The notes under the pieces are model-generated. The model worked only from the letters and a program-made list of their open reading frames with translations. It did not search any database and had not been told where the DNA came from. A DNA stretch of 64,000 nucleotides, taken from the NCBI GenBank assembly GCA_016721925.1, contig JADKHE010000006.1, forward strand, positions 156,426 through 220,425. The letters run 5' to 3'. The number at the start of each line of letters is the position of its first letter. Positions within the stretch are counted from its first letter, which is position 1. Origin of the DNA: Candidatus Skiveiella danica (GTDB taxonomy: Bacteria > Pseudomonadota > Gammaproteobacteria > Burkholderiales > Burkholderiaceae_C). Position numbers and translations under genes: made by a program. Positions 33,875-42,716 of the stretch are shown here, in pieces.

Positions 33875-35032
33875 ATGATCTCCCCGCAAGCACTCGCTCT
33901 CGCCCAGGAACTGGTCCGCATGAACACGGTCAGCGCCAACTCCAACCTGGAGCTCATCCATTTTGTGCGCGACGCGTTGCGCACACTCGGCGTCGCCAGC
34001 CGGTTGACCTTCAATGCCGACAAGACCAAGGCCAACCTTTTCGCCACGCTCGGCGAAGGCAAGCCGGCAGGGGTGATCCTTTCGGGCCACACCGACACTG
34101 TGCCGTGGGACGGCCAGGACTGGACAGTCGATCCCCTGTCCGCCGCGGTGCAGGACGGGCGCCTGTATGGCCGCGGGTCGGCCGACATGAAGAGTTTCAT
34201 CGCCCTGGCCCTGGCCAACGCGCAGGCGTTTCTGGACAGCGCGGCGCCGTTCGCCATCCACTTCGCGTTCAGTTACGACGAAGAGGTCGGCTGCTTCGGT
34301 GTGCGCGAACTGATCGCCGACCTTCGCGACGCGGGGATACGGCCGCTGGCCTGCATCATCGGTGAGCCCACCGGCATGGTGCCAGCGATCGCCCACAAGG
34401 GCGTGTACCGTTACAAGTGCTGCGTGCGTGGCAAGGAGGCGCACTCGTCGCTCACGCCGCAGTCGGTCAACGCGATCGAGATGGCGGCCCGGTTGATCGG
34501 AAAGATCCGCGACATGGCCGAGGGCTTTGAGGACAACGAGCCACGCTACGAGGGTTTCGACGTGCCGTTCTCCACCGCCAGCGTGGGCCAGTTCCATGGC
34601 GGCATCGCCGACAACGTGGTGCCGCGCGATGCCGAGTTCCGCTACGAGTTTCGCGACCTGCCCACCGCCGATGTGCGGACCATGCAGCAGGCCGTGCTGG
34701 ACCAGGCGCGCGCGCTGGAGCCGGGGATGCAGCGCGTGGCATCCGATACGGGCTTCCGTTTCGAGACGATCTGTGAGATCCCCAGCTTTCTGGGCTCGGT
34801 GGACGACCCGGTGACGCGCCTGGCGCAGCGCCTCAGCGGCGAAAAGGGCACGACGCTGGTGGCATTCGGCACCGAAGCCGGTTTGTTCAAGAACGCAGGG
34901 ATTCCCACCGTGGTGTGTGGCCCCGGTCAAATCGCGCAGGCGCACCAGCCGGATGAGTACGCGAGCCTGGACCAGCTGGCGCGCTGCGAGGCCTTCATGC
35001 AGGGTCTGGCGGCCAGCCGCTCCATCGCATGA
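33875..35032 (+). CDS. argE: Acetylornithine deacetylase (ArgE-like, M20 family)
   Basis: 385 residues. M20A features in order: LSGHTDTVPWDGQDW near residues 68-82, GRGSADMKSFIALAL near 102-116, SYDEEVGCFGVREL near 136-149 with the EE pair, and a GPGQIAQAHQPDEYASLDQL end typical of ArgE. Catalyses deacetylation of N-acetylornithine. Burkholderiales often use ArgJ for this step, so this may be an auxiliary or a general N-acyl amino acid deacylase, fitting the neighbouring M20 and DUF2817 genes. Confidence 0.88.
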   Translation: MISPQALALAQELVRMNTVSANSNLELIHFVRDALRTLGVASRLTFNADKTKANLFATLGEGKPAGVILSGHTDTVPWDGQDWTVDPLSAAVQDGRLYGRGSADMKSFIALALANAQAFLDSAAPFAIHFAFSYDEEVGCFGVRELIADLRDAGIRPLACIIGEPTGMVPAIAHKGVYRYKCCVRGKEAHSSLTPQSVNAIEMAARLIGKIRDMAEGFEDNEPRYEGFDVPFSTASVGQFHGGIADNVVPRDAEFRYEFRDLPTADVRTMQQAVLDQARALEPGMQRVASDTGFRFETICEIPSFLGSVDDPVTRLAQRLSGEKGTTLVAFGTEAGLFKNAGIPTVVCGPGQIAQAHQPDEYASLDQLARCEAFMQGLAASRSIA

Positions 35033-35078
35033 GCCTGATGGCCCTGCGCGGGCCGGGATCCTTCGCCTGCGCGGCTCG

Positions 35079-36212
35079 TCAGGTGCGCACGCGACCGTCG
35101 CCGGTCAGCATGGAGAGTTCGACGAACTTCGAGGCCACGTGGTTGGTCGGCGAGAAGGTCACGGCAAAGCCGCCGAACGACTGGTCGTTGATGGACTCCA
35201 ATCCGACGATGAGCGACTCTCGATTGGGCTTGCCGCCGCGGCGAAGCCCTTCGGCAAACACCTTGGCGGCCAGGTAACCCTCCATGCTGGAGAAGTTGGG
35301 CTGCACGTTGCCGGCTTTCTTGGCGGCGTCGACGAACTCGCGCGCGATCGGTCGCGCCGCGTTGTAGGGTGAGGGCACCACTTGCGACACCACCACGCCG
35401 GCGCCGTCCTTGCCCAGCTCGTCGGCCAGGGCCTGCGTGCCCACGAAGGACACGTTGTAGAACGTGCCGCCGAAGCCGGCCTTGCGGGCGGCACGGATGT
35501 AGGCGGCGCAGGACTTGTACGCGCTGACCTGGACCACGGCGTCGGGCGCGGCCGCGTTGATCGTCGCCACGGCGGCGGCCACGTCGACCGAGTTGCGCTC
35601 CACCGTCGCCAGCGCCACCGGCTTGAGGTTCTGTGCGGCCAGCGCCAGGGTCACGCCGTCCAGGCCGGCCTTGCCGTAGGCGTCGTTCTGGTAGAACACG
35701 GCGATCTTCTTCAGGCCCAGGTTGGTGAGCTGCTTGACGATCAGCGCGGTTTCGTCGTTGTAGGACGCTCGCAGGTGAAAGGTCGTCTTGCTGAACGGGT
35801 CGCGCAGGGCCATTGCGCCGGTGAACGGCGCGAAGAAGGGCATGCGCGCCTTGGTGGCCAGCGGCAGCGCGGCCACGCTGGTCGGTGTGCCGATGTAACC
35901 GAACAGGGCAAACACGTCGTCGTCGATCAGCTTTTTCGTATTGGCCACGCAGCGGTCGGGCTCGTAGCCGTCGTCGAGCTGGCGGATTTCGATGGCGCGC
36001 CGGCCCACGCCCCCTTGGGCATTGAGCAGGTCGAAGTAGAGTTTGGCCCCGGCGTGAAACTGGATGCCGAGCTGTGCAGCGGGCCCGGTGAAAGCCGCAG
36101 ACTGGCCGAGCACGATGCGTTCTTCCTGCGCCTGCGCGGTGTGGAAGCCGGCCACCAAGGCAGCACCGGTGGCGATGGAGAACTGGCGACGGTTGAGGGG
36201 AGTTGGGGTCAT
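35079..36212 (-). CDS. ABC transporter substrate-binding protein, Liv type, possible Tat signal
   Basis: 377 residues from ATG 36212. The N-terminus (PTPLNRRQFSIATGAALVAG, then FHTAQAQ) has a twin-arginine-like RRQF, so export may be by Tat. The mature part begins EERIVLGQSAAFTGPAAQLG and carries the type I receptor fold (YFDLLNAQGGVGRRAIEI, VFALFGYIGTPTSVAALPL). An upstream start at 36272 is not favoured. It stands alone, without permease genes, convergent to argE and divergent from the molybdopterin oxidoreductase. Confidence 0.9.
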   Translation of the reverse strand: MTPTPLNRRQFSIATGAALVAGFHTAQAQEERIVLGQSAAFTGPAAQLGIQFHAGAKLYFDLLNAQGGVGRRAIEIRQLDDGYEPDRCVANTKKLIDDDVFALFGYIGTPTSVAALPLATKARMPFFAPFTGAMALRDPFSKTTFHLRASYNDETALIVKQLTNLGLKKIAVFYQNDAYGKAGLDGVTLALAAQNLKPVALATVERNSVDVAAAVATINAAAPDAVVQVSAYKSCAAYIRAARKAGFGGTFYNVSFVGTQALADELGKDGAGVVVSQVVPSPYNAARPIAREFVDAAKKAGNVQPNFSSMEGYLAAKVFAEGLRRGGKPNRESLIVGLESINDQSFGGFAVTFSPTNHVASKFVELSMLTGDGRVRT

Positions 36213-36292
36213 GGCACGGGATAGGTTCAAGGTGGTGGTCGCACGAAAACGTGCCACTGTGAAAGAATTCACCCCCGTACTTTAGGCCATTC

Positions 36293-38350
36293 ATGACCCA
36301 CGCCATCCTGCCACCGGCTGAATCGCACGTCGTGCGCGGCGCCTGCCCCCACGATTGCCCCGACACCTGCGCACTGCTGACCACTGTGCAGGAGGGCCGC
36401 GCCATCCGCGTGCAGGGCAATCCGGACCACGCCCAAACGGGCGGCGTGCTGTGCACCAAGGTGTCGCGCTACACCGAGCGAACCTACCACCCCGAGCGCA
36501 TTCTTCAACCGCTCAAGCGGGTGGGGCCCAAGGGGAGCGGGCAGTTCGATCCGGTCAGCTGGAGCGAAGCGCTGGACGACATTGCCGCGCGCCTCAACGC
36601 CATTGCCGCACGCGAGCCCGAAGCGATACTGCCCTACAGCTATGCCGGCACCATGGGACTGGTGCAGAGCGAGGGCATGGCAGCGCGCTTCTTCCACCGG
36701 TTGGGTGCGGCGCAGCTGGATCGCACCATTTGCGCCGCTGCCGGCGGCGAGGCGTTGTTGCAGACGCTTGGCGGCAAGGTCGGCATGAAAGTGGAGTTCT
36801 TTGCCGAGTCGAAGCTGATCCTGATCTGGGGCAGCAACTCGATTGCCAGCAACCTGCATTTCTGGCGCCAGGTGCAGCAGGCCAAGCGAGACGGCGCGCG
36901 CATCGTCTGCATCGACCCGCGCCGCACCGAAACGGCCGACAAGTGCCACGAACACATCGCCCTGCGCCCAGGCACCGACGGTGCGCTGGCGCTGGCACTG
37001 ATGCATGAGCTGGTGCGCAACGACTGGCTCGACACCGATTACCTCGCCGCCCACACGCTGGGCTGGGAGGCGCTTCGCGAGCGCGCGCTGCAATGGTCGC
37101 CTGAGCGCGCGGCGCAGGTCTGCGGCATCCCGGTGCAGCAGATCATTGCGCTGGCGCGCGACTATGGCACTTTGGGCCCTGCCGCCATCCGCCTGAACTA
37201 CGGCATGCAGAGGGTGCGTGGCGGGGGCAACGCGGCACGCCTCGTCGCCTGCCTGCCTGCGCTCATCGGCGCGTGGCGGCATCGCGCCGGCGGCCTGCTG
37301 CTCAGCAGCTCCGGGTCCTTTCCGCTGGACCGCGCAGCCCTGCACCGGCCGGACCTGCTGGGCGCGCGCCGACCGCGCACGATCAACATGGTGACGATCG
37401 GTGATGACCTGCTGCGCGAGGCCTCAAGCGGCTTCGGACCGAAGATCGAGGCGCTGATCGTCTACAACAGCAACCCGGTGGCGGTGGCGCCCGAATCCGC
37501 CAAGGTGGTGCAGGGTTTTGCGCGCGAAGACCTCTTCACCGTGGTGCTGGAGCATTTCCAGACCGATACCGCCGACTATGCCGACTACATCCTGCCGGCC
37601 ACCACCCAGCTGGAGCACTGGGATATCCACCTCAGCTATGGCCACACCGACGTGCTGCTGAACCGGCCAGCGGTCGCGCCGGTGGGGCTGGCCCGAACCA
37701 ACACCGACATCTTCCGCGCACTGGCCGCTCGGATGGGTTTTGCCGATCCGTGCTTTTCCGAAGACGACGAAACCTTGTGCCGCCTCGCGTTCGGCGACGC
37801 GGTGCCGTTCGACGAATTGCTGGAAAAGGGGTTTGCCACGCTGCCGATCCCTGACGCGCCGTTTGCGCAGGGAGGCTTTCCCACGCCATCCGGTCGCTGC
37901 GAGTTCTTCAGCGCGCGACTGGCCGCGCAGGGCCTGGACGGGCTGCCGGACCACCTGCCCAACCACGAGCCGGCCGGCAGCGACCACCGCTATCCGCTTG
38001 CGATGATCTCGCCACCGGCGCGCAACTTCCTGAATTCCACCTTCGTCAACGTGCAAAGCCTGCGCGACATCGAGGGCGAGCCCGTGCTGGAGATCAGCGA
38101 GGCCGACGCCGTCGCGCGGGGCATTGCCACCGGCGATGTGGTGCGGGTGTTCAACGACCGGGGCTGCTACCACTGCAAGGCGACTGTCTCGTCCCGCGCC
38201 CGCTCCGGCGTTGTCAATGGCCTGGGCATCTGGTGGCGCAAGCTGGGCCTGAATGGCACCAATGTCAACGAAGTCACGAGCCAGAAGCTCACCGACCTAG
38301 GGCGCGCACCGGTGTTCTACGACTGCCTGGTGGAGGTGGCCGGGCTCTGA
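36293..38350 (+). CDS. Molybdopterin-containing oxidoreductase
   Basis: 685 residues of the DMSO-reductase superfamily. N-terminal [4Fe-4S] cysteines: RGACPHDCPDTCALL with C-x3-C-x3-C, and the fourth in GGVLCTKVSRY. Molybdopterin contacts include YAGTMGLVQ, LIWGSNSIASNL and CIDPRRTETADKC. C-terminal dinucleotide-binding domain from about residue 560 (MISPPARNFLNSTFVN). No Tat signal, so cytoplasmic. No small subunit or cytochrome gene is adjacent; substrate unknown. Its stop abuts the stop of the leftward lipoprotein gene (38350/38351). Confidence 0.93.
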   Translation: MTHAILPPAESHVVRGACPHDCPDTCALLTTVQEGRAIRVQGNPDHAQTGGVLCTKVSRYTERTYHPERILQPLKRVGPKGSGQFDPVSWSEALDDIAARLNAIAAREPEAILPYSYAGTMGLVQSEGMAARFFHRLGAAQLDRTICAAAGGEALLQTLGGKVGMKVEFFAESKLILIWGSNSIASNLHFWRQVQQAKRDGARIVCIDPRRTETADKCHEHIALRPGTDGALALALMHELVRNDWLDTDYLAAHTLGWEALRERALQWSPERAAQVCGIPVQQIIALARDYGTLGPAAIRLNYGMQRVRGGGNAARLVACLPALIGAWRHRAGGLLLSSSGSFPLDRAALHRPDLLGARRPRTINMVTIGDDLLREASSGFGPKIEALIVYNSNPVAVAPESAKVVQGFAREDLFTVVLEHFQTDTADYADYILPATTQLEHWDIHLSYGHTDVLLNRPAVAPVGLARTNTDIFRALAARMGFADPCFSEDDETLCRLAFGDAVPFDELLEKGFATLPIPDAPFAQGGFPTPSGRCEFFSARLAAQGLDGLPDHLPNHEPAGSDHRYPLAMISPPARNFLNSTFVNVQSLRDIEGEPVLEISEADAVARGIATGDVVRVFNDRGCYHCKATVSSRARSGVVNGLGIWWRKLGLNGTNVNEVTSQKLTDLGRAPVFYDCLVEVAGL

Positions 38351-38944
38351 TCAGGTGCCGCAGGCCGCCACCGTCGTATTGGCCGGGAAGGTCACCGTGC
38401 CGTTCACGGTGCCCACATCGGTACCCGAGAAGCCATTCAGGACCTTGTTGGCAAACGTGATGCTGCGCGCAGCCAGGTTGACCGACACGCCAGCCGTGAT
38501 GCCGGCGGCCAGATTGCTCTCACCGATGCCCCAGCTGAAGTCCGTCTTGAAGAAACTGGCGTTCAATACCTTCTGGTCGCTGCGGCGGAAATACACTTTG
38601 ATTTCATAACGAGATCCAGACGACGAAGTGGCCGCGTAGGTGATGTCGCAGTAGTCGATGCCGGCCGGCGAGACGGTAGTGAGAGCGGTATTGGCCGCCA
38701 GCACGTTGGAGGCGCCAAAATCGATGGTGCCGTTCTGTGCGGCGGGCGACGCCGAGGAAATCGTCAGCGTCCCGCTGGCGCCGGTCGCCGTGGGGGCCGT
38801 CGGATTTGTGGGGGTGGTGGGTGCGGTCGGGGTGGTTGTGATGTCGGTGGTCGCCGGGTCGGCGCCGTCGCCGCAAGCGCTCAACAGCAGGCCGAGGCCA
38901 GCCACGGCTGCCCAAGTAGCGAGATGGCGGGTCGATTTTTTCAT
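38351..38944 (-). CDS. Putative lipoprotein of unknown function
   Basis: 197 residues from ATG 38944. A signal sequence with lipobox (VAGLGLLLSACGDG) makes it a likely outer-membrane lipoprotein. A low-complexity threonine/proline linker (TTTPTAPTTPTNPTAPTATG) follows, then a compact domain rich in Ser, Thr and Val with two cysteines (DYCDITY, and AACGT at the end). I do not recognise the domain. Divergent from the predicted aminopeptidase, which is also a lipoprotein. Confidence 0.75.
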   Translation of the reverse strand: MKKSTRHLATWAAVAGLGLLLSACGDGADPATTDITTTPTAPTTPTNPTAPTATGASGTLTISSASPAAQNGTIDFGASNVLAANTALTTVSPAGIDYCDITYAATSSSGSRYEIKVYFRRSDQKVLNASFFKTDFSWGIGESNLAAGITAGVSVNLAARSITFANKVLNGFSGTDVGTVNGTVTFPANTTVAACGT

Positions 38945-40124
38945 GAGGAATCCCTTGTTGATTTGGTGTGACAGTTTGAAACCGCCCCAGTCTAAGATCG
39001 CCCCGCGCGTTCGGCCATCCCCTGAAAAGGGGGGGTGGCGGGAGCGCGCCCGTCGCGTGGCCGGGCTGACATTGCTCAGCGCCCTGCTGACGGGTTGCAC
39101 CTCGGCAGGCTATTACGCACAAGCGGTCAACGGCCACCTGTCGCTGATGGCCGCCGCTCGCCCAGTGACGGAGGTGATCGCCGACCCGCAGACCTCCGAC
39201 GCCTTGCGACAGCGGCTGGCGCAGAGCCAGGACATTCGCCGCTTCGCGGTCAACGAACTTCTCTTGCCCGACAACGCCAGCTACCACCGCTATGCCGACC
39301 TGCACCGGCCGTCTGCCGTCTGGAGCGTGGTGGCGGCACCTCTCGACGCGCTGGTGGCAAAGACCTGGTGCTATCCGGTGATTGGCTGTGCCAGCTACCG
39401 CGGCTATTTCAGCGAGGCCGAGGCGCGCGCCGAGGCGCAGGCCTTGCAGGCCGAGGGGCTGGAGGTGATCGTGCAGGGCGTTCCGGCCTATTCGACCCTG
39501 GGCTGGCTGAACTGGGCCGGCGGCGACCCGTTGCTGAACACCTTTATCAACTACCCGGAAGGCGAACTGGCGCGGCTGGTGTTCCATGAGCTGTCGCATC
39601 AGCTGATCTATGTAAGGGACGACTCCTCGTTCAACGAAGCGTTCGCCACCGCCGTGGAGCGCCTGGGCGGCCGGCGCTGGCTGGCCCTTCACGGCAGCGC
39701 AGCCGCGCGCGAGGCGGACGCGGCGCTGGAGGCCCGGCGGCAGGCCTTTCGTGGGCTGGTTCGCCAGACACGCGGCGAGCTGGCCGCCATTTTTGAGAAA
39801 AAGTCGACAGATCCCAGCATGGATCGGTCATACCTTGCTATGAAAACTGAAGTCATGGCCGGTTTCCGCGCGCGTTACGCGGCGCTGCGCGCGGGCTGGG
39901 GTGGCGATCCGGCCGCCTACCGCCGGCTGGATGCCTGGGTTTCTGGCGCCAACAATGCGAGCTTTGTCTCGCAGGCCACGTACGATGAACTGGTTCCCGG
40001 ATTCATGCGGCTCTTCGAGCGCGAAGGCGGCGACACCCCGCAAGGGTGGCGTCGGTTTTATGATGCGGTCAACCAATTGGCGGGCCTGTCCCGTGAAGAG
40101 CGCCGGCGCGCGCTGAAGGAGTGA
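38943..40124 (+). CDS. Predicted aminopeptidase lipoprotein (COG4324-like)
   Basis: The C-terminal 355 residues are well supported: a lipobox near 39090 (LTLLSALLTGCTSAG), the metal site VFHELSHQLIYVRDDSSFNE (HExxH) and FATAVERLGGRRW. The start is uncertain. ATG 38943 gives 393 residues but overlaps the divergent lipoprotein start and a promoter-like TAAGAT at 38993-38998. GTG 39057 has GGGAG upstream but loses the basic n-region RERARR. A dispersed repeat (39806-39850) lies in frame inside the gene and encodes about 15 residues (from KSTDPSMDRSYLA). Probably an outer-membrane metallopeptidase; substrate unknown. Confidence 0.84.
   Translation: MRNPLLIWCDSLKPPQSKIAPRVRPSPEKGGWRERARRVAGLTLLSALLTGCTSAGYYAQAVNGHLSLMAAARPVTEVIADPQTSDALRQRLAQSQDIRRFAVNELLLPDNASYHRYADLHRPSAVWSVVAAPLDALVAKTWCYPVIGCASYRGYFSEAEARAEAQALQAEGLEVIVQGVPAYSTLGWLNWAGGDPLLNTFINYPEGELARLVFHELSHQLIYVRDDSSFNEAFATAVERLGGRRWLALHGSAAAREADAALEARRQAFRGLVRQTRGELAAIFEKKSTDPSMDRSYLAMKTEVMAGFRARYAALRAGWGGDPAAYRRLDAWVSGANNASFVSQATYDELVPGFMRLFEREGGDTPQGWRRFYDAVNQLAGLSREERRRALKE
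39806..39850 (-). repeat. Dispersed repeat, copy B, inside the aminopeptidase gene
   Basis: ATCCCAGC, GGATCGGTCATAC, TTGCTAT, GAAAACTGA blocks aligning with copy A. It is read in frame as part of the aminopeptidase and keeps the downstream frame, so the copy is tolerated as a short protein insert in the region after the metal site. Confidence 0.7.
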
Positions 40125-40128
40125 ACCC

Positions 40129-40446
40129 ATGTCCCACATCCACATCCACCGCGAGCACCATCTCGGCCATGCCGCCGCGCGCAAGGTGGCATACGCCTGG
40201 GCCGAGCAGGTCGAAGACGAGTTCGGCATGGAATGTACCTATGAGGAAGGCGCCAGCGTGGATGAAGTCACCTTCAAGCGCTCGGGCGTCTCTGGCACGC
40301 TCAAGGTGATGCCCCACGCGTTCGAGCTCGACGCCAAACTTGGCTTCCTGCTGGGCGCTTTCCGCGACAAGATCGAGCGCGAGATTGTCAAGAACCTCGA
40401 CACCCTGCTGGCCAAGAAGCCGGCCGGGCGAAAGCCAAAGGCCTGA
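40129..40446 (+). CDS. Polyhydroxyalkanoic acid system family protein
   Basis: 105 residues of the PHA_gran_rgn family: opening MSHIHIHREHHLGHAAARKV, central VKRSGVSGTLKV-like segment, and a helical C-terminus LGFLLGAFRDKIEREIVKNL. Found near PHA granule genes in some species, but function is not defined; none of phaC, phaA, phaB or phasin genes is in this window. It starts five bases after the aminopeptidase stop, suggesting co-transcription. Confidence 0.88.
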   Translation: MSHIHIHREHHLGHAAARKVAYAWAEQVEDEFGMECTYEEGASVDEVTFKRSGVSGTLKVMPHAFELDAKLGFLLGAFRDKIEREIVKNLDTLLAKKPAGRKPKA

Positions 40447-40486
40447 GGTCCCCTGGTCCCGCGGCGTCGTGACGCTGGCGCACCCC

Positions 40487-41416
40487 ATGGTGAACCTTGC
40501 CCGCTTTGACTTCGTGTCGGTCCGTCTGGCGGTGGCCTGCGCGCAGACCGGCAGTCTGACCGGCGCGGCGCGGGCGTCGCATCTGGCACTGGCCGCCGCC
40601 AGCAGGCGCATCCGCGAACTGGAAGAGGCCATGGGATGCATCCTGTTTGAACGCCACGCGCGCGGCCTGTTGCCCACCGCGGCGGGGCGGGTGTTCGTCA
40701 AGCACGGGCTGACGTTGTTGCAGACGCTGGATCAGGTCGGCGCCGAACTGGCCGATCTCCAGCAGGGCATCGCCCGCCACATCCGGCTGTGCGCCAGCAC
40801 CGCGGCGATCAACCAGTTCCTGCCGCCGCTGCTGGCGCGCTATGCCGAGTTGCATCCGCTGCTGCGCGTGGATCTGGAGGAACAGGTGTCGGAGGCCGTG
40901 GTGACCTCGTTGCGCGAGGGACGGGCCGACATCGGCGTGTTTGTCGAGGGGCCCGATATCGCCGGGCTGTCGGCTCGGGTGTTTCGCAACGATCAATTGG
41001 TACTGGTGCTGCCACGCGGCCATCGCCTGGCCGGCGCCCGCACGCCGCTGCCGTTTTCCGAGGCGCTGGACGAGGACTGGATCGGCCTCAACCCGGGTGC
41101 TGCCATGCTGCAGAAGCAACAGCAAGCCGCGCTGGCGGCGGGCAAGCCGCTTCGACTGCGCATGCAGGTGCGCAGCTTTGACGCGGTTTGCCATCTGGTG
41201 GCGTCGGGCCTGGGCATTGCTGTGCTGCCGGCGGCCGCGGCGCTGCCGATCGTGCGCGCCGTCAAACTCACCTCGAGACCGCTGGCCGATGAGTGGGCGC
41301 GGCGGCGGCTGCTGGTCGCCACGGTGACGGGGCGGGACGACGCCAGCGTGGCATCGCTGGTGAACTTCATGATCGAGCCTTCGCCAACGGCGAAACCTCG
41401 CCCCCGCAAACGGTAA
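40487..41416 (+). CDS. LysR family transcriptional regulator
   Basis: 309 residues from ATG 40487; the frame runs further upstream but overlaps the PHA gene. N-terminal winged helix: VRLAVACAQTGSLTGAARAS with HLALAAASRRIRELEEAMGC, then FERHARGLLPTAAGRVFVKH. The effector domain follows (RHIRLCASTAAINQFLPPLL). It points in the same direction as the CaiB/HMG-CoA-lyase cluster, so control of that cluster is possible but not shown by a classical divergent arrangement. Confidence 0.9.
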   Translation: MVNLARFDFVSVRLAVACAQTGSLTGAARASHLALAAASRRIRELEEAMGCILFERHARGLLPTAAGRVFVKHGLTLLQTLDQVGAELADLQQGIARHIRLCASTAAINQFLPPLLARYAELHPLLRVDLEEQVSEAVVTSLREGRADIGVFVEGPDIAGLSARVFRNDQLVLVLPRGHRLAGARTPLPFSEALDEDWIGLNPGAAMLQKQQQAALAAGKPLRLRMQVRSFDAVCHLVASGLGIAVLPAAAALPIVRAVKLTSRPLADEWARRRLLVATVTGRDDASVASLVNFMIEPSPTAKPRPRKR

Positions 41417-41453
41417 TGGACGCTCCGACGGGGCCGCGGCACACTGCGCCGTC

Positions 41454-42683
41454 ATGCACGTCTCTCCTGTTGAATCGTCCGCCCCGGCATCCGGCCCGCT
41501 TGCCGGCCTCAAGGTCCTCGAACTCGGGCAGCTGATCGCCGGGCCGTTCGCGGCCAAGACGCTGGCGGATTTCGGCGCCGATGTGGTCAAGATCGAAACC
41601 CCCGGCGCGGGCGACCCGCTGCGCAAATGGCGGCTGCTCAAAGACGGCACCTCGGTCTGGTGGCAGGTGCAGTCCCGCAACAAGCGCTCGGTGGCGCTGG
41701 ACCTGAAAGACCCGGCCGCGCAGGACATCGTGCGCCGACTGGCGGCCGACGCCGACGTGCTGATCGAGAACTTCCGCCCCGGCGCCATGGAGGGCTGGGG
41801 GCTCGGGCCGGATGAATTATTGAAGCTCAACCCGCGCCTGATCATGCTGCGCATCAGCGGCTACGGCCAGACCGGCCCTTATCGTGACAAGCCTGGCTTT
41901 GGTGTGGTGGCCGAGGCCATGAGCGGCCTGCGCCACCTGACCGCCGAGCCCGGCCGCGTGCCGGTGCGCGTGGGCGTGAGCATCGGCGACACGCTGGCCG
42001 CGCTGCACGGCGTGATCGGCATCCTGCTGGCGCTGCAGGAGCGCCACACCAGCGGGCAGGGCCAGGTGATCGACGTGGCCTTGTACGAAGCTGTCTTCAA
42101 TTGCATGGAAAGCCTGCTGCCCGAGTACAGCGCGTTCGGCGCGGTGCGCGAGCCCGCCGGCAGCGCGTTGCCCGGCATCGCGCCGAGCAATGCCTACCGC
42201 TGCAGCGACGGGGGCTATGCGCTGATTGCCGGCAACGGCGACAGCATCTTCAAGCGGCTGATGGCCACCATCGGCCGGGACGACCTGGGCCGTGATCCGG
42301 CGCTGGCCGACAACGCCGGGCGCGTGGCGCGCGTGGTGGAGATTGATGCCGCCATCGGCGCCTGGGCCGCGCAGCGCACGGTGGACGAAGTTCTGGCGGC
42401 CCTGGATGCCGCCGCCGTGCCGGCCGGGCGCATCTACACCGTGGCTGATATCGCCAAGGACCCGCATTACCAGGCGCGCGGCATGATCGAACACGTGCAC
42501 ATGGACGACGGCACCGAACTGGCCGTGCCCGGCATCACGCCCAAGCTCTCGCGCACCCCCGGCGGCCACCGCCGCAATGCGCCGGCCATCGGGCAGGACA
42601 CCGATGCGGTGCTGCGGGAGATCGGCCTCACGCCCGCGCAGATCCAGGCGCTCAAGGACCAGGGCATCGTGGCCGGCGCCTGA
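41454..42683 (+). CDS. CaiB/BaiF family CoA transferase (class III)
   Basis: 409 residues. Transfers CoA between carboxylates. Catalytic aspartate D179 in VSIGDTLAALHG matches the class III site; N-terminal VLELGQLIAGPFAAKTLADF and the CoA-binding RNKRSVALDLKDPAAQD are also standard. It is followed after 33 bases by an HMG-CoA-lyase family gene, giving an activate-then-cleave pair for a branched dicarboxylate such as a 3-hydroxy-3-methylglutarate or citramalate-like acid; the exact acid is inferred. Confidence 0.94.
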   Translation: MHVSPVESSAPASGPLAGLKVLELGQLIAGPFAAKTLADFGADVVKIETPGAGDPLRKWRLLKDGTSVWWQVQSRNKRSVALDLKDPAAQDIVRRLAADADVLIENFRPGAMEGWGLGPDELLKLNPRLIMLRISGYGQTGPYRDKPGFGVVAEAMSGLRHLTAEPGRVPVRVGVSIGDTLAALHGVIGILLALQERHTSGQGQVIDVALYEAVFNCMESLLPEYSAFGAVREPAGSALPGIAPSNAYRCSDGGYALIAGNGDSIFKRLMATIGRDDLGRDPALADNAGRVARVVEIDAAIGAWAAQRTVDEVLAALDAAAVPAGRIYTVADIAKDPHYQARGMIEHVHMDDGTELAVPGITPKLSRTPGGHRRNAPAIGQDTDAVLREIGLTPAQIQALKDQGIVAGA

Positions 42684-42716
42684 ACCGGCCTGCATCGCTT
42701 CCAGAGACACATCCTC

